Below, piece by piece: positions 1 to 10,341 of a DNA stretch of 64,000 bases. The translations under genes were made by a program, and so were the position numbers. The notes below the pieces were generated by a model. That model was not told the DNA's origin. It was given only the letters and a program-made list of their open reading frames with translations, and made no database searches. This DNA is from Castor canadensis (lineage: Eukaryota > Chordata > Mammalia > Rodentia > Castoridae): the NCBI RefSeq assembly GCF_047511655.1, contig NC_133389.1, positions 156,007,973 through 156,071,972 on the forward strand, written 5' to 3'. Within the stretch, counting starts at the first letter, position 1. Every line of letters starts with the position of its first letter.

Positions 1-567
1 TCCTGACCTTAAATGAATTTGCTATGATTGGGTTTAGGGAGGAACAAGCCCATGAAATATAGACATGGCCTTGGGATCCTACTTCTTAACGAGTTTCAAA
101 AGTGAGGGGATTTCTCGTCAGGGAAGTTCCCCCAGGAGGGGTCCATTACAAATTAACTTAGCACTATGTGTGGTGCTACTTTTATTTGCCCAAAATTTCT
201 CTCAAATTTTAGATGCTACCCATAATTAAAATATTTCAGGATTTCAATGCTTATGTTCACCTTATCTGCTTTATTGATTTTAAAGCCTTTGAAAATTCCT
301 ACCCATTCTTTATCTTCCCAGATGGCATGTTTCTTATCTTTTTAAGTTGTTCTTATCTGGCCACAACTTGGTCATTTAACGTGCTTTTTTGGATTACACA
401 CTCCTTTTTAGGGCTTATATATCTGAGTTTGGTGTCATGTTGATCAATTTTCTGTAGGTTCCCAAAATTATTTTGTTGGCATTTTTAGATGAAGTTGTGT
501 CATTCAAGGAATAGTCAGTGTAGACTCCACAGTCTGTTTCCCATGTCGGAGCTGAACTTGTGTTATC
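1..567. other. Upstream intergenic DNA, nothing recognised
   Basis: AT-rich, with no splice-supported coding potential and no repeat that I can name. Open frames here are short and low in complexity. Confidence 0.5.
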
Positions 568-619
568 TGTGTGTGTGTGCTTGCGTGTATGCGCATGTGT
601 GTGCATGTGTGTGTGTGTG
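568..619. repeat. Interrupted (TG)n microsatellite
   Basis: TG-rich tract with C/A interruptions (GTGTGTGTGC, GCGTGTATGCGC, GTGTGTGTGTGTGTGA). Confidence 0.85.
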
Positions 620-681
620 ATTTTGCCAGTTGTAATTTGGATACTAATTTATGTGTGTGCAGTGACGTTTCAAGGTGGGAT

Positions 682-1051
682 GCATGTTGTGTGTTCCAAT
701 GTTAGCTAATCTTCTTGCCTTGGAAAAACAAAATAAAAATATTTAATGAGTTCTGCTCAGGGTTTCAGATTCCATAATGATTTCTTTTTAAATCTAAACA
801 TCTTAATTTGGCAAAAGTTAATATTATTATTTGATGGAGTAGGTGAATAAATATTGCTAATTATAATTTATTATATTAAGCTAAATTTAATGGGTGACTG
901 TTGGTTTGTTTGAAATTTAGAAAAGAATTTAAATTTTCTGATAAGTGAGGATCTTGGCTCTCTCGTGGTTTGGTACTCTGATGTAAGAAACGTCTGGATC
1001 ACAATTAGGTTTTGTTTTTGAATTATACAAATGTTTGTATACAGTGACTCT
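682..1051 (+). repeat. Local direct duplication, copy 1
   Basis: Begins GCATGTTGTGTGTTCCAATG and ends at AGTGACTCT. It matches 1455-1802 in order along its whole length with scattered substitutions and small indels; I judge identity to be roughly 85-90% by eye. Copies start 773 bp apart with about 400 bp between them. The sequence is AT-rich and non-coding. It may be a segmental duplication or two copies of an unrecognised repeat family. Confidence 0.85.
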
Positions 1052-1454
1052 ATTTATTTCTGTTTAGATATATAAATAGTTTCAATTGCTTTTTCCAAAA
1101 CTTACTTGTTGATATCTAAACTCTTTTATCAGTCTTTGGCATGCCATACAGCCTCAGAAAATCTGTTTACAGTTTATCGCATTAAGTAAGTACATGGAAG
1201 AACTTACAGGGCACTTCACCATGCAGAATTTTCCTCAGATAATTTATCAAAATAGCAAAAAGTCTTAGGACTGGACTCTGGAGAATACTGGAGTTTATCT
1301 TTTTGTTTTTCTCTCCTATTCAATTCTCGTCTCTAAGTCATGTCATATTCATGAGATGAGTATTGTAATCCCATGACAATCCAACAGAAATGATACAGCT
1401 AGTTCAGTTTTGTCCACATAATACAATGCACTAAGTGACATAAGATATGCAGAA

Positions 1455-1802
1455 GCATGTTGTGTGTTCCAATGTTAGCTATTCTTTTTGTCTTGGAACA
1501 ACAGAATAAAAATATTTAATGAGTTCTGCTCATTAAATGGGTTTAAAAATCCCATAATGATTTCTTTAGAAATCTAAATATCTTAATATGGCAAAAGCTA
1601 ATGTCATTATTTGATGGGGTGGATGAATAAATATTGCTAATTATAATTGATCATATTAAACTAAACTTAAAATGTTTGTTTAAAATTTAGAAAAAAATTT
1701 ACATTTTCTGATAAGTGAGGATCTTGGCTCTCGTGGTTTGGTACTCTGGATCATAATTAGGTTTTGTTTTGAATTATACAAATATTTGTACGTAGTGACT
1801 CT
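1455..1802 (+). repeat. Local direct duplication, copy 2
   Basis: Partner of 682-1051, beginning with the same GCATGTTGTGTGTTCCAATG. It is about 20 bp shorter, lacking parts such as the TGTAAGAAACGT stretch present in copy 1 near 981. Confidence 0.85.
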
Positions 1803-2222
1803 TTTAAAGATTTTTACTTTAATGTGAAGTTAGGAACATGATTTGGAACAGTTTTGTGTAGGGATTAAAGTGAGTGGTATTTAACATTTTAAATAAAATG
1901 TAATTGTATTGATTAAGTAGCATGATTTTAGATGCTATAGTTTTTTGAAGATGCTGTTTCAGGTGTTTTATTTTGGGGCTATGGTCAAAAAGATTATACA
2001 GCATCAGCATTTTCAGCTCTAATTTTAAACACAATTAACTACAAACGTGGAATGAATAGGAAATTGAGTCAGCATATTTTGGGCAGCTTGAGCTACAGAA
2101 AAAGACCCAGTTTCAAAAAAAAAAGTTGGAATTGTTGAATTTGTAATATATACTCAAGAAACTCATTGGCTGAGAGAATTGTCCCTCAGATATAAATATT
2201 TGAGACACAAAAGAAAGACAGA
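1803..2222. other. Intergenic DNA, nothing recognised
   Basis: AT-rich sequence with an A-run near 2116-2126. No gene or nameable repeat seen. Confidence 0.4.
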
Positions 2223-2224
2223 AA

Positions 2225-2690
2225 AGTATAGGTATTTTATATGGATGGAGGTCCTGCCATTTATGGCACTAGGGATGAAACTAGAGGACACTATACTATG
2301 TGAAATTAAGTCAGATACAGAAAAGTACTGCATGATCTCACTCAGACGGAGAAACTGAGAAAAAGAAGGTAAATACTTTGAAACAGAATTGAATGGTGGT
2401 TACCAGGGTAGAGGTGGAACTGGGGGATGTGGGTGGAAAGGTGCAGAGTTGCAATCATGTAGGATGAGAAAGTCTACAGACCTAATGCACAGCCTTAGGA
2501 CTATAGTTATAACTTGCTTAGACGGTGAATTTTAGGTGTTTCTTACTACACAGAAAAAATGGGAAACTGTGAGATGAGGGACATGTTAATTTGATTGACT
2601 GTAATAACAATTTTACTATGTATAACAAAACACCATGTTGCATATCTAAAATATCTATAATTAAAAAAAACCTCTTTAAATGATTTGAAT
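2225..2690 (+). mobile_element. Old L1 3' end (L1M-like), sense
   Basis: The run GGATGAAACTAGAGGACA, then TGCATGATCTCACTC, GAATGGTGGTTACCAG and GACTATAGTTATAAC, follows the 3' end of ORF2 and 3' UTR of mammalian L1M elements in order. Diverged, with no intact frame and no visible target-site duplication. Confidence 0.8.
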
Positions 2691-4167
2691 GTACAAGCAT
2701 GATGGAAGATTACTGCGTGACCTATGAGCTTGATGTCATCTGTCCAAGATGGAACTCCTAAAAAGTCACAGTGACTGTCCTCTCTATGTTGCAGGGTTGA
2801 GCATCACAAAAAGTGATACAGCTAAAAACACTTTGCAATGTGTAAATGGCCCATAATTATTAAAGCAGGTATTATTAAAGGGCTTAGCATTTGTTATCAT
2901 GCAAATGAAAAAGATTATAATTAGCATATTAATTCTGTGGCTGAAGGTCTAACTTTTTCAGATAAAATTCAGTTGCTGTCTCTAAAAGTAGTTGGAGTTC
3001 CCTCCTCTATCCCTGCCTTTAGTCCGTGACAACTTCTGCAGAAATTCCTTTTGCTGTTTCGTGACTCAGTGAGGGCTTAAGAATTACATGTCAACTCTGA
3101 TTATTTCTAGTAAACACAATTCTTCTAAGTTTCACAGAGCACATATTGTCACCACAAATCATCCTGACATACTTGTTTAGCACTTTGTGCCACATCTTAT
3201 AAATACACTAAACTAAGAGACAAACAAGCCTAATGTTCATGGAATGGTGGAAAAAATGAACTGTTTTTCATATTTATCCTATTCTGTCAGAAATTCTCAG
3301 TTACCCTCCATAACACGATATAACATCCTTTAGGAACTTAATTTTATGTTTTTGTAGTGATTACCTTTCTTCAGATAGTCTCACAGTTGATGCTGATCCA
3401 TTTTTGTCTGTTCAGTGGCTCTGCTAGAAATGTCTGTGACCATTGTACGTTAGGCAATGAATACTTTTTCTTTTCCCAGTAGCATTGGAATCAGTCACAC
3501 TGTGCCTTTTGAAACTGTCCCACTGTGGTCTGTCCTTCGCATAAAGAGTGACGTATTTGACATACACTTGCAGACTTATTTTTCAGGGACTCGCAGGTTG
3601 CCTGTGACATCGTGTGTGGCTCTGTGCCTGGGGCTGTACTTCCTGCCTTGCAGCAGCTCTCCAGGATTGAGTGTGACAGCTCAGGCAGATCATTGATGGT
3701 GACAGGCTTGGGGAATGGCTGTCACTGCATGTGTTACTACCTCCTCTGACCTGTCATAGCTACAACATTCATTCGGCACCTTTCTGCTCACCAGAAAATG
3801 TAGCTCGGCAAAACAAAACAAGTCTGGGATCATTTTTACTTTTTTTTTTTTTTTTTTTTGGTGAATGAATTCTGACATTTCTCCTATTATCTAAGTCTGG
3901 GAATTAGGTCCAAAATGAGGAATGCTTTCCATAGGCATTGCTTTATGCAAGGAACCTCTTTTAGGAATCAGGTGACTACTTACTGATTAAATGAATAGCT
4001 GAATCACAAGTAAGAGCAGCTCTCTGGAATTACAGCTGTGAAAAGTTTTGCACATGCCTTCTTTTTCTGCTCTCAAGAACTGGACATAAGGCAGCAGATG
4101 AAAAATTTTAAGCTTAATATATAATATAATGCACATACACATTTTTGTTGTGGCTGTTAAAAATGGT
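2691..4167. other. Intergenic DNA, mostly unrecognised
   Basis: Apart from a pure T20 run at 3840-3859 I see no named repeat or exon. Small open frames such as 3457-3696 have no support. Confidence 0.4.
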
Positions 4168-4285
4168 GGGCCGAGCAAGGCATAGTGGCTCATGAGTGTT
4201 ATCTAGCACTTAGGAGGTGGAGGCAGGGGGATCCCGAGTTTGAGACCAGTTACACAGTGAGACAAAAAATAAAAAGCAGAACCCC
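4168..4285 (+). mobile_element. B1-like (7SL-derived) SINE, sense
   Basis: GGGCCGAGCAAGGCATAGTGGCTCATG, then AGCACTTAGGAGG, GAGTTTGAGACCAG and an A-rich tail follow the 7SL-derived monomer plan. It carries degraded Pol III boxes, so it is an old copy. No clear flanking duplication. Confidence 0.75.
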
Positions 4286-6140
4286 AAATAAACAAAGGAT
4301 GGTAGGCTGGTACACCAGGGCCATTTTTCACGTTTTGTTGAAAAAACAAAAAGAATATGTCACAGAGATCATACAGTCCACAAAACTCAAAATACTTGCT
4401 ACCTGGCTGTTTACAAAAATGTTTGCTGAATCCTGAACCATGAGGAAAGGACCAAGAAAAGAGCACACTCATTTTTTTATGTACACTAGGAGAGGTTGTT
4501 GTTTTCTTTCCTTCAAAGTACTGATTTCCACTTGTAGAATCAGTCTTCACAGCCATCCTAAAAAGAGACTTCGAGCTTCCGAGGGCAGGGTCTATGACAC
4601 AATCAGCCCCGGGAGCTCTGTGATGTCAGCTGTTCTTGAATGAGCGCTGCTGCCTTTCTGCCCTTGCTTGCGCTGTTGCTGTCTCTCCTAGACCTCTCCT
4701 GAGCGTCGACTTGCTGCACGCCTTCTCTGATCTTGGCTTTTTGACTCTACCATTGTAATTGTTCCTGTGAGTAGGCTTTGCTGCATTGTTTTCTTCTTCT
4801 TCTTGTTTTTTTTTTAATTTAAACTTTTTTCATCTTCCAGGACCCTGTCTGTGACTCCTTTTCCTACCTCTTCTCCAAGTATCTCAGCCCTTTTGGATCA
4901 TGTGCCTTCCAAATCTATTCTTTTTTTTATTCCTGTTCAGCCCCAATTGTTCTTGCTGGCTTCAAAACAAGCCCAGTCCTGCTGTCTGAAACAGACCATG
5001 GCAGAGAGCTGCTTTCTGGTGGCCTTCCTGTCCAGAGCAGCTGAACTGCTTTTGTGAGCAATCCAACTGCCCCTTCCGAACACGGCACAGATCCTTCATT
5101 GTGCTTTTCCATGTCCATACTGTGTGATATGATTTTTACCCCATGAATCTTTGGCTGCCTGTCTTCACCTATATCTGTGGCAGTTTTCTACATCTGAGAG
5201 TTTTCATCTTTTACTGAATCCAACAGTCTGCTGACAGTTGGTAAGCCAATGCATATTTGTAACCAGAGCCATCCTGACACTTACTCTTTATACATTTTTC
5301 TTCATTCTAGCCCAGCTTGCTGAATCCTCCCTGTGCTACCAAGATGCACCTTGTTTTCAGTATTTTTTGATAGGGGAAAGAATGACATCCATGAATACAA
5401 AGCAAAGCAGAAAGTGGTGATTAAGAAAGTGACTAATATTATGAAAGCACAGAGGGTAATATTTAGAAGTAAGTGCTGTATCAATAAAAATTCCAAACTA
5501 CCTACTAAGACTACTACTAAATCTAACAAATTGACAACCGAAGAATGCTTGATTCTGTTTATAACCTTCTCTTATATGGAGAGGCTAAAGATCAACCCCC
5601 CAGCAAATTTTTCCAAGTGACTTAACTCTTCATCTCATTTGCTAATGTGAATTATCTCGCCTTCAGCATTGGCTCTAAATGTTAACGTATTATAAACTAG
5701 TGCAGGTCTTTATTATAGGGCACAAGGCAACAGTGCTCTTTGTGAAGTCCCTTATTCCTTATCAGAAGCTGAACCCAATCCTTGTTCTATATCCCCACAT
5801 GAGTGCAATGGTGGGTTATAACTGGTGGTCAGTCCACCTCAGTTGGTAGGTTTATTCACTGGAGTAGGCTTTGAGAGGTTGTCACTCAGTTATAAGAAAT
5901 GTCTTCAAAATAATTTGTGTCTAGACACCTTTCTTCTTTTAATCTCCTTTTTCTTTCTAATTTCTTGTATTTCTGATTTCTTTGTTTTTCAGAATGTACA
6001 TTATATCAAAAATAAATTGGGAAAATCTAGCCAGGTCATGCTTGTCTGGAGGGAGACACTGGCAGGAACACTTACCTGCACGTAGATACTAGAGGGAGAT
6101 TGGAGAGTTCACCAGCTGCCTTAAGTGTGACTCCAGTTTA
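4286..6140. other. Intergenic DNA; possible L2 remnants
   Basis: No gene. The pyrimidine-rich stretch at about 4840-5110 has the feel of old L2 sequence, but I cannot align it with confidence. Confidence 0.35.
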
Positions 6141-6144
6141 TGTG

Positions 6145-6250
6145 CACCATTTATTCATTGGCCACACATTTTCCAAGAGATTTCCCCGGCTTCAAATATG
6201 GTGCTGAGTCCTAGGGGCACAATAGTGAACAGAAAAGGAAAACTGTTGCT
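6145..6250 (+). mobile_element. L2-like fragment
   Basis: CATTTATTCATTGGCCA, then GGTGCTGAGTCCTAGGGGCA, ATAGTGAACAGAAAAGG and CTGCCCTCATATGG parallel the L2 3' segment. Diverged. Confidence 0.55.
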
Positions 6251-6260
6251 GCCCTCATAT

Positions 6261-6288
6261 GGGGTGGGGTGGGGTGGGGTGGGTGGGT
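6261..6288. repeat. (GGGGT)n short tandem repeat
   Basis: GGGGT repeated four times then GGGTGGG. Four or more G-runs make it a possible G-quadruplex on the + strand. Confidence 0.85.
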
Positions 6289-6867
6289 TAGCAGCAATTA
6301 CAAACTTACGTGCTAATAAATACTCTAGCTCTGATATGGAAAGGAATAGCTAGAATTAATACTTAACTCCTTAACAGCTCTGTAATTTTAGGTCTCTGTG
6401 TGTGTCTCCTTCTCTTTCCTTCCTGCTTTTCTCTTTGTAAAGTGGGGTTGGAAAGATGGCCAACACCGGTTTGGCATGGCTATGGTGTTTTATTCCCGTT
6501 GTTTCTTTTAATCATGGAATTCTTGAACCCTCCCTGCCCCTTCCCAGTAGACATTATTATCTTCATTTTAAACAGAAATAACGGAGTAAGACATCATTAT
6601 TATTACTCAGAATGTCATCGGGAGGGTAAATAAATGAATGCTTGCATTAGGAGAATTTGGTGGCAGAAATATGTCACAAGTGCTAATTCTAAACCACCAC
6701 ATTTAGTGGCTGCTAACCCCACGTACGTCAGGAAACTGGATTTACATTTTTTACAAGAGTAGAGAAAATGCCCCCCTTTTCTCTGCAAAAGTCAGGACTG
6801 AATCTCAAAAATAGAAATGTGTCCTCATAAATGCCTGCCCACTCTCCATGGTTGACAAACGTTTCTC

Positions 6868-6884
6868 AAGATAGCTGCTACACA
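6868..6884 (+). repeat. L1 target-site duplication, left copy
   Basis: AAGATAGCTGCTACACA, identical to 7887-7903. The opposite strand reads TCTT/GA at the nick, a variant of the L1 endonuclease target. Confidence 0.95.
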
Positions 6885-7886
6885 ATAAAGGAATGCAAGA
6901 TTCCACTTCACCCTGTTAGAATAGCCATCATCAGCAACACCACCACCAACAGGTGTTGGTGAGGATGCGGGGGAAAAAGGAACCCTCATACACTGTTGGT
7001 GGGAATGTAAACTAGTACAACCACTCTGGAAAAAAATTTGGAGGCTACTTAAAAAGCTAGACATTGATCTACCATTTGATCCAGCAATACCACTCTTGGG
7101 GATATACCCAAAAGACTGTGACACAGGTTACTCCAGAGGCACCTGCACACCCATGTTTATTGCGGCACTATTCACAATAGCCAAATTATGGAAACAGCCA
7201 AGATGCCCCACCACTGACGAATGGATTAAGAAAAATGTGGTATCTATACACAATGGAATTTTATGCAGCCATGAAGAAGAACAAAATGTTATCATTCGCT
7301 GGTAAATGGATGGAATTGGAAAACATCATTCTGAGTGAGGTTAGCCTGGTCCCAAAGACCAAAAATTGTATGTTCTCCCTCATATGCGGACATTAGATCA
7401 AGGGCAAACACAACAATGGGATTGGACTTTGAGCACATGATAAAAGCTTTAGCACACAAGGGAGGGGTGAGGATAGGTAAGACACCTAAAAAATTAGTTA
7501 GCATTTGTTGCCCTTAATGCAGAGAAACTAAAGCAGATACCTTAAAAGCAACTGAGGCCAATAGGAAAAGGGGACCAGGAACTAGAGAAAAGGTTAGATC
7601 AAAAAGAATTAACCTCGAAGGTAACACACACACGCACAGGAAATCAATGTGAGTCAACTCCCTGTATAGCTATCCTTATCTCAACCAGCAAAAACCCTTG
7701 TTCCTTCCTATTATTGCTTATACTCTCTCTACAACAAAATTAGAAATAAGGACAAAATAGTTTCTTCTGGGTATTGGGGGGGAGGGAGAGGGAGGGGGCG
7801 GAGTGGGTGGTAAGGGAGGGAGTGGGGGCAGGGGGTAGAAATGACCCAAGCCTTGTATGCACATATGAATAATAAAAGAAAAAAAA
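6885..7886 (+). mobile_element. Young 5'-truncated L1, sense, 1.0 kb
   Basis: The element holds the last part of ORF2, then the 3' UTR with a G-rich tract (7776-7835), the end GTATGCACATATGAATAATAAAAG and an A-tail. ORF2 remnants are readable in pieces (GIYPKD near 7096, FIAALFTIAK near 7156), broken by frameshifts, so it is dead. An exact 17-bp target-site duplication flanks it, and the uninterrupted empty site can be read across the junction. The 3' part differs from the L1 at 55318-55678 by only about a dozen changes over 250 bases, so the family was active recently. It lies about 0.6 kb upstream of the ADAM23 CpG island, in the same orientation. Confidence 0.95.
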
Positions 7887-7903
7887 AAGATAGCTGCTAC
7901 ACA
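7887..7903 (+). repeat. L1 target-site duplication, right copy
   Basis: Exact repeat of 6868-6884 directly after the A-tail. Confidence 0.95.
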
Positions 7904-8479
7904 CGCGGTTGCTAATCTCTATTTCTTCCCCCCCCCAGAACGTCTAAGTCCTTCCTGAATACGCTCAATCACACTTTCTGAACTTTTGAGTACTCAAACA
8001 CTTTCAGGTTTCATCTGCTTTTCTCAAAGCTGCTGGGCACAGGCAGGGGGAGACCCAGGCCAGGGCGGAGCGCCTTGAGCAGGGATTCCAGCTGCTGGAC
8101 GCCAGCACCCGCCAGCCTGCGACGCGGTGCTGCCACCGTCGTCCCACTAGCTACTGGCATGCTGAATGAGGAGCAGCGCTATTTTTACCTCCGCGACTGC
8201 AATGCTTTCTATTGACTTGTAGGAAGGAAATAAATAAGAGATTATAAAACAAATGCTTGGCCTTAGTTTTCCCCAGCAGGAGAGGGTTGGAATAAGTAGG
8301 ATGTGCGATCTGGAGTGGTGGAAAAGGTCCCTTTCCTTGAATGGCTGTTTTCCTCCAGATCAGGTCTGGAACCCCCTTACTTTTCTTTTTTCCTCTCCCT
8401 GACTGCCACTTTCCCCTCCTCCGCCCTCATCTTTGGAGGTGCCACCGTCGCCTCTGATGCTGTATCACTCTGCCGCTCC
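7904..8479. other. Proximal upstream region of ADAM23
   Basis: Unique sequence grading into the CpG island, with a C-run at about 7928-7937 and a GC shoulder at 8040-8140. A MEF2-like CTATTTTTAC lies near 8177. No exon recognised; alternative upstream start sites are possible but unproven. Confidence 0.5.
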
Positions 8480-8501
8480 CTCCCGTGCCCCCACGATAAA
8501 G

Positions 8502-8515
8502 CATGCGCAGTGCGT
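8502..8515. promoter_or_regulatory. NRF1-like binding site
   Basis: GCATGCGCAGTGCG closely matches the palindromic NRF1 core (GCGCATGCGC). NRF1 sites are common near start sites of CpG-island promoters. Its position about 480 bp before the ATG fits a core promoter or just upstream. Binding is inferred. Confidence 0.5.
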
Positions 8516-8884
8516 CCTGTGCCGGGCAACAGCAGTAGCATCAGCATCAGCATCCGCACCCGAAACCCCCTCGGGCGCGCTCCCGAGGGCGGGACTCACG
8601 CCCGCGCCGCGCGCCCCCGCGTCCTCTCTCCGCGCCGCGCGTCCCCGCACCGCTCGCTCCGGCGTGCCGCCTCAGCATCCTCAGGCCCGGCAGCAACCCC
8701 CGCAGTCGCTGGAGCGGCCGCGCCCGGCACGGGGAGGGAGCAGCCACTGGAGAGGCTCCAAGTTGGCAGAGCGGCGAGGACCCCGCTGTGCGGGCCGCTC
8801 CGGGAGGGGCCCAGAGGAAGCCGCGGAGAGCGCGCCGCCCAGCCCCCGCCCCGAGTCCCCCAGCCCCCTGCCCGCGGCGGCACC

Positions 8885-8905
8885 ATGCGCGCCCAGGCGG
8901 CGTGA
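8885..8905 (+). promoter_or_regulatory. Short upstream open reading frame (6 codons) in the likely 5' UTR
   Basis: ATG at 8885 opens a six-codon frame reading MRAQAA and stops at TGA 8903-8905, 81 nt before the ADAM23 start codon. Its context, GGCACCATGC, has the favoured A at -3. If the transcript starts upstream of 8885, scanning ribosomes would meet this start first and would have to reinitiate or leak to reach the main ORF. Not conserved-tested. Confidence 0.55.
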
Positions 8906-8979
8906 CCGGCTCCGCCCGCAGCCGCCCCGCCACCCAGCCCCGCGCTCTCGCCGGCCACACCGAGCGGCGCCCGGGAGCT

Positions 8980-9200
8980 ATGAGCCATGAAGCCGCCCGG
9001 CAGCAGCTCCCGGCGGCCGGCCCTGGCGGGCTGCAGCCTTGCCGGCGCCTCCTGCGGCCCCCGCGGCGGCCCCGCCAGCCCGGTGCCTGCCCGCGCTCCG
9101 GCCCGCGCACCGCCCTGCCGCCTGCTCCTCGTCCTTCTCCTGCTGCCTGCGCTCGCCGCCTCATCCCGGCCCCACGCCTGGGGGGCTGCTGCGCCCAGCG
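8980..9200 (+). promoter_or_regulatory. Overlapping upstream ATG in another frame (exon 1 part)
   Basis: A second ATG lies at 8980-8982, 7 nt before the ADAM23 ATG and in a different frame (CTATGAGCCATGAAG). Its frame stays open through exon 1. In spliced mRNA it would continue as one arginine codon across the junction, four more codons and TGA at 10355-10357 in exon 2, giving 78 codons. It has G at -3 and A at +4, about as good as the main start. It could divert some ribosomes. The protein would be rich in Arg/Pro/Cys, as expected for an off-frame reading of GC-rich DNA, so I regard it as regulatory rather than a real product. Confidence 0.5.
8987..9200 (+). CDS. ADAM23: ADAM23 exon 1 coding part: signal peptide and mature N-terminus
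   Basis: This exon encodes residues 1-71 plus the first base of codon 72 of ADAM23 (MDC3), a type I membrane ADAM protein of neurons. From family knowledge, it lacks a working zinc protease site and acts in adhesion and as a receptor for the secreted protein LGI1. What is visible: a proline/alanine/arginine-rich lead of about 45 residues, then a leucine-rich hydrophobic core (about residues 46-58) followed by AASS, fitting a late-positioned signal peptide. The start is fixed by an in-frame TGA at 8981-8983, two codons upstream, and a purine at -3. The exon ends ...AGCG with a GT donor at 9201, and the split codon (G|CT, Ala) joins exon 2 in frame. The whole exon is very GC-rich and sits in a CpG island. 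Other long open frames here are composition artefacts. Confidence 0.96.
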
Positions 9201-10341
9201 GTGGGTATGGCCCCGTGCCCTTTGCACTGCTGTCCCTGCGGGGCCCTATGGAGGAAAGCGAAGGGCACCCAGGTCCGTGCACTCCGGACATGTCCCCGGC
9301 TTGGCCTTTCCGTGTCTTTCTGTCTGTCTCTCCACCCTTCTCATTCCCAAACCCCCATTCTCGTTCACTTTGGGTAGTCCATTTCTGTTGCATTCATCCC
9401 AAAAACTCGTTGCAATGACTGTGGTACAACTGGGAGGTGTTTAGTGGGTCCTGAGTCCTTCAGCGATCTCTGTGTAACTTGTGGAGGAAAGCAGTCGCTT
9501 CTTGTGGGGTGGACCCTTAATGGGAATACGGGAGGTTGTAACTAAAAGTGGTAGTGGGTTGCTTCCTCAAGTTCCCTGCCAGGTTGAAATTAAGGTGAGG
9601 GAGGCGTACTTCTGGGATCAAGCAATTAGAGTCCCAAAGACATACTTTCTTTACGACCTTTGGATGTTGCTTTCTCAAGATGCTTCTGATGATAATGAAC
9701 AATTAAAAGAATACAATGTGCCATATATTGATGATAGGAAATCACAGAACAGAAAGCTGGCCTTGGCAGGAAGATAAAAAGAATTTGGAAAGCTGCCAGC
9801 ATTCACATCCCTCCATGACAAAAGATTTTTTTGCTCATCTCAAAGTTAAAAGAAAAGGGAATTGTCAATTTTGTTAAAAGAATCACTTAACATTCCGTGT
9901 CCATGAATTCAGCACTCAAGTTATCTTAGGAGTGAGTGTTCTTGTCTTTCGCATGGGATACTACTAAACAGAGTACAGTTGAGCTTCTGCAGACGGGAAG
10001 AAGGGGTAGAGAAGAGGGTCAGGACCCTTGAGAGCATGTTCATTTGAAGACTTCTCCCTCAATCCATTTTGCTCCTCCCCCTAATATCTACATGTATGGA
10101 TTTGAGGCTGGCTGGAAAAATGTACACATAACTGTAGTAATGATTGTGTAAGTCTTATTGGCTATTAACCTATCCAGGCCATTTTCACTGTTTCTATAAC
10201 TTGCTTTTCTGTGTTCTTCACTTCTTACCTGCTTATACATAGAAAATGCTGTTTATGCAGTTGATGGGAAAATGCGCTTTAGAACTTATTTATTGGGTGT
10301 GCATGTGTGTTTGTGTATATTTGTGCTTCCTGTCCCCACAG
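9201..10341 (+). other. ADAM23: ADAM23 intron 1
   Basis: GT...AG intron of 1,141 bp, phase 1. The first 60 bp still belong to the CpG island; the rest is ordinary, moderately AT-rich unique sequence. I recognise no interspersed repeat, only a short TG-rich patch just before the acceptor at about 10298-10325. Open frames here are not supported. Confidence 0.93.

Larger units (their letters stand above)
8480..9260 (+). promoter_or_regulatory. ADAM23: CpG-island promoter of ADAM23
   Basis: Base composition changes sharply from AT-rich flanks to dense C/G with many CpG dinucleotides from about 8480 to 9260, with a weaker GC shoulder from about 8040. There is no convincing TATA box or CCAAT box. 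An NRF1-like site (GCATGCGCAGTGCG, about 8502-8515) and an Sp1-type GGGCGGG (8587-8593) lie upstream of the start codon, as is usual for CpG-island promoters. The transcription start is not determinable from sequence; the 5' UTR probably begins somewhere in 8500-8850. From published knowledge, ADAM23 promoter methylation silences the gene in several human tumours, so the CpG density is functionally relevant. The young L1 at 6885-7886 ends about 0.6 kb upstream of the island. Confidence 0.85.

Noticed and set aside
7096..7517. Two open frames that look like protein coding
   Set aside because: They are frameshifted remnants of L1 ORF2 and antisense-independent read-through inside a truncated element.
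8100..8140. REST/NRSE-like site near the promoter
   Set aside because: Only a GGTGCTG half-site is present; the second half does not match at the right spacing.
8303..9444. Several long open frames on both strands (up to 265 codons) over the CpG island
   Set aside because: They follow from GC-rich composition with few stops, overlap each other in all frames, and are low-complexity Ala/Arg/Pro/Gly. Only the 8987 frame continues into exon 2 with correct splice sites.
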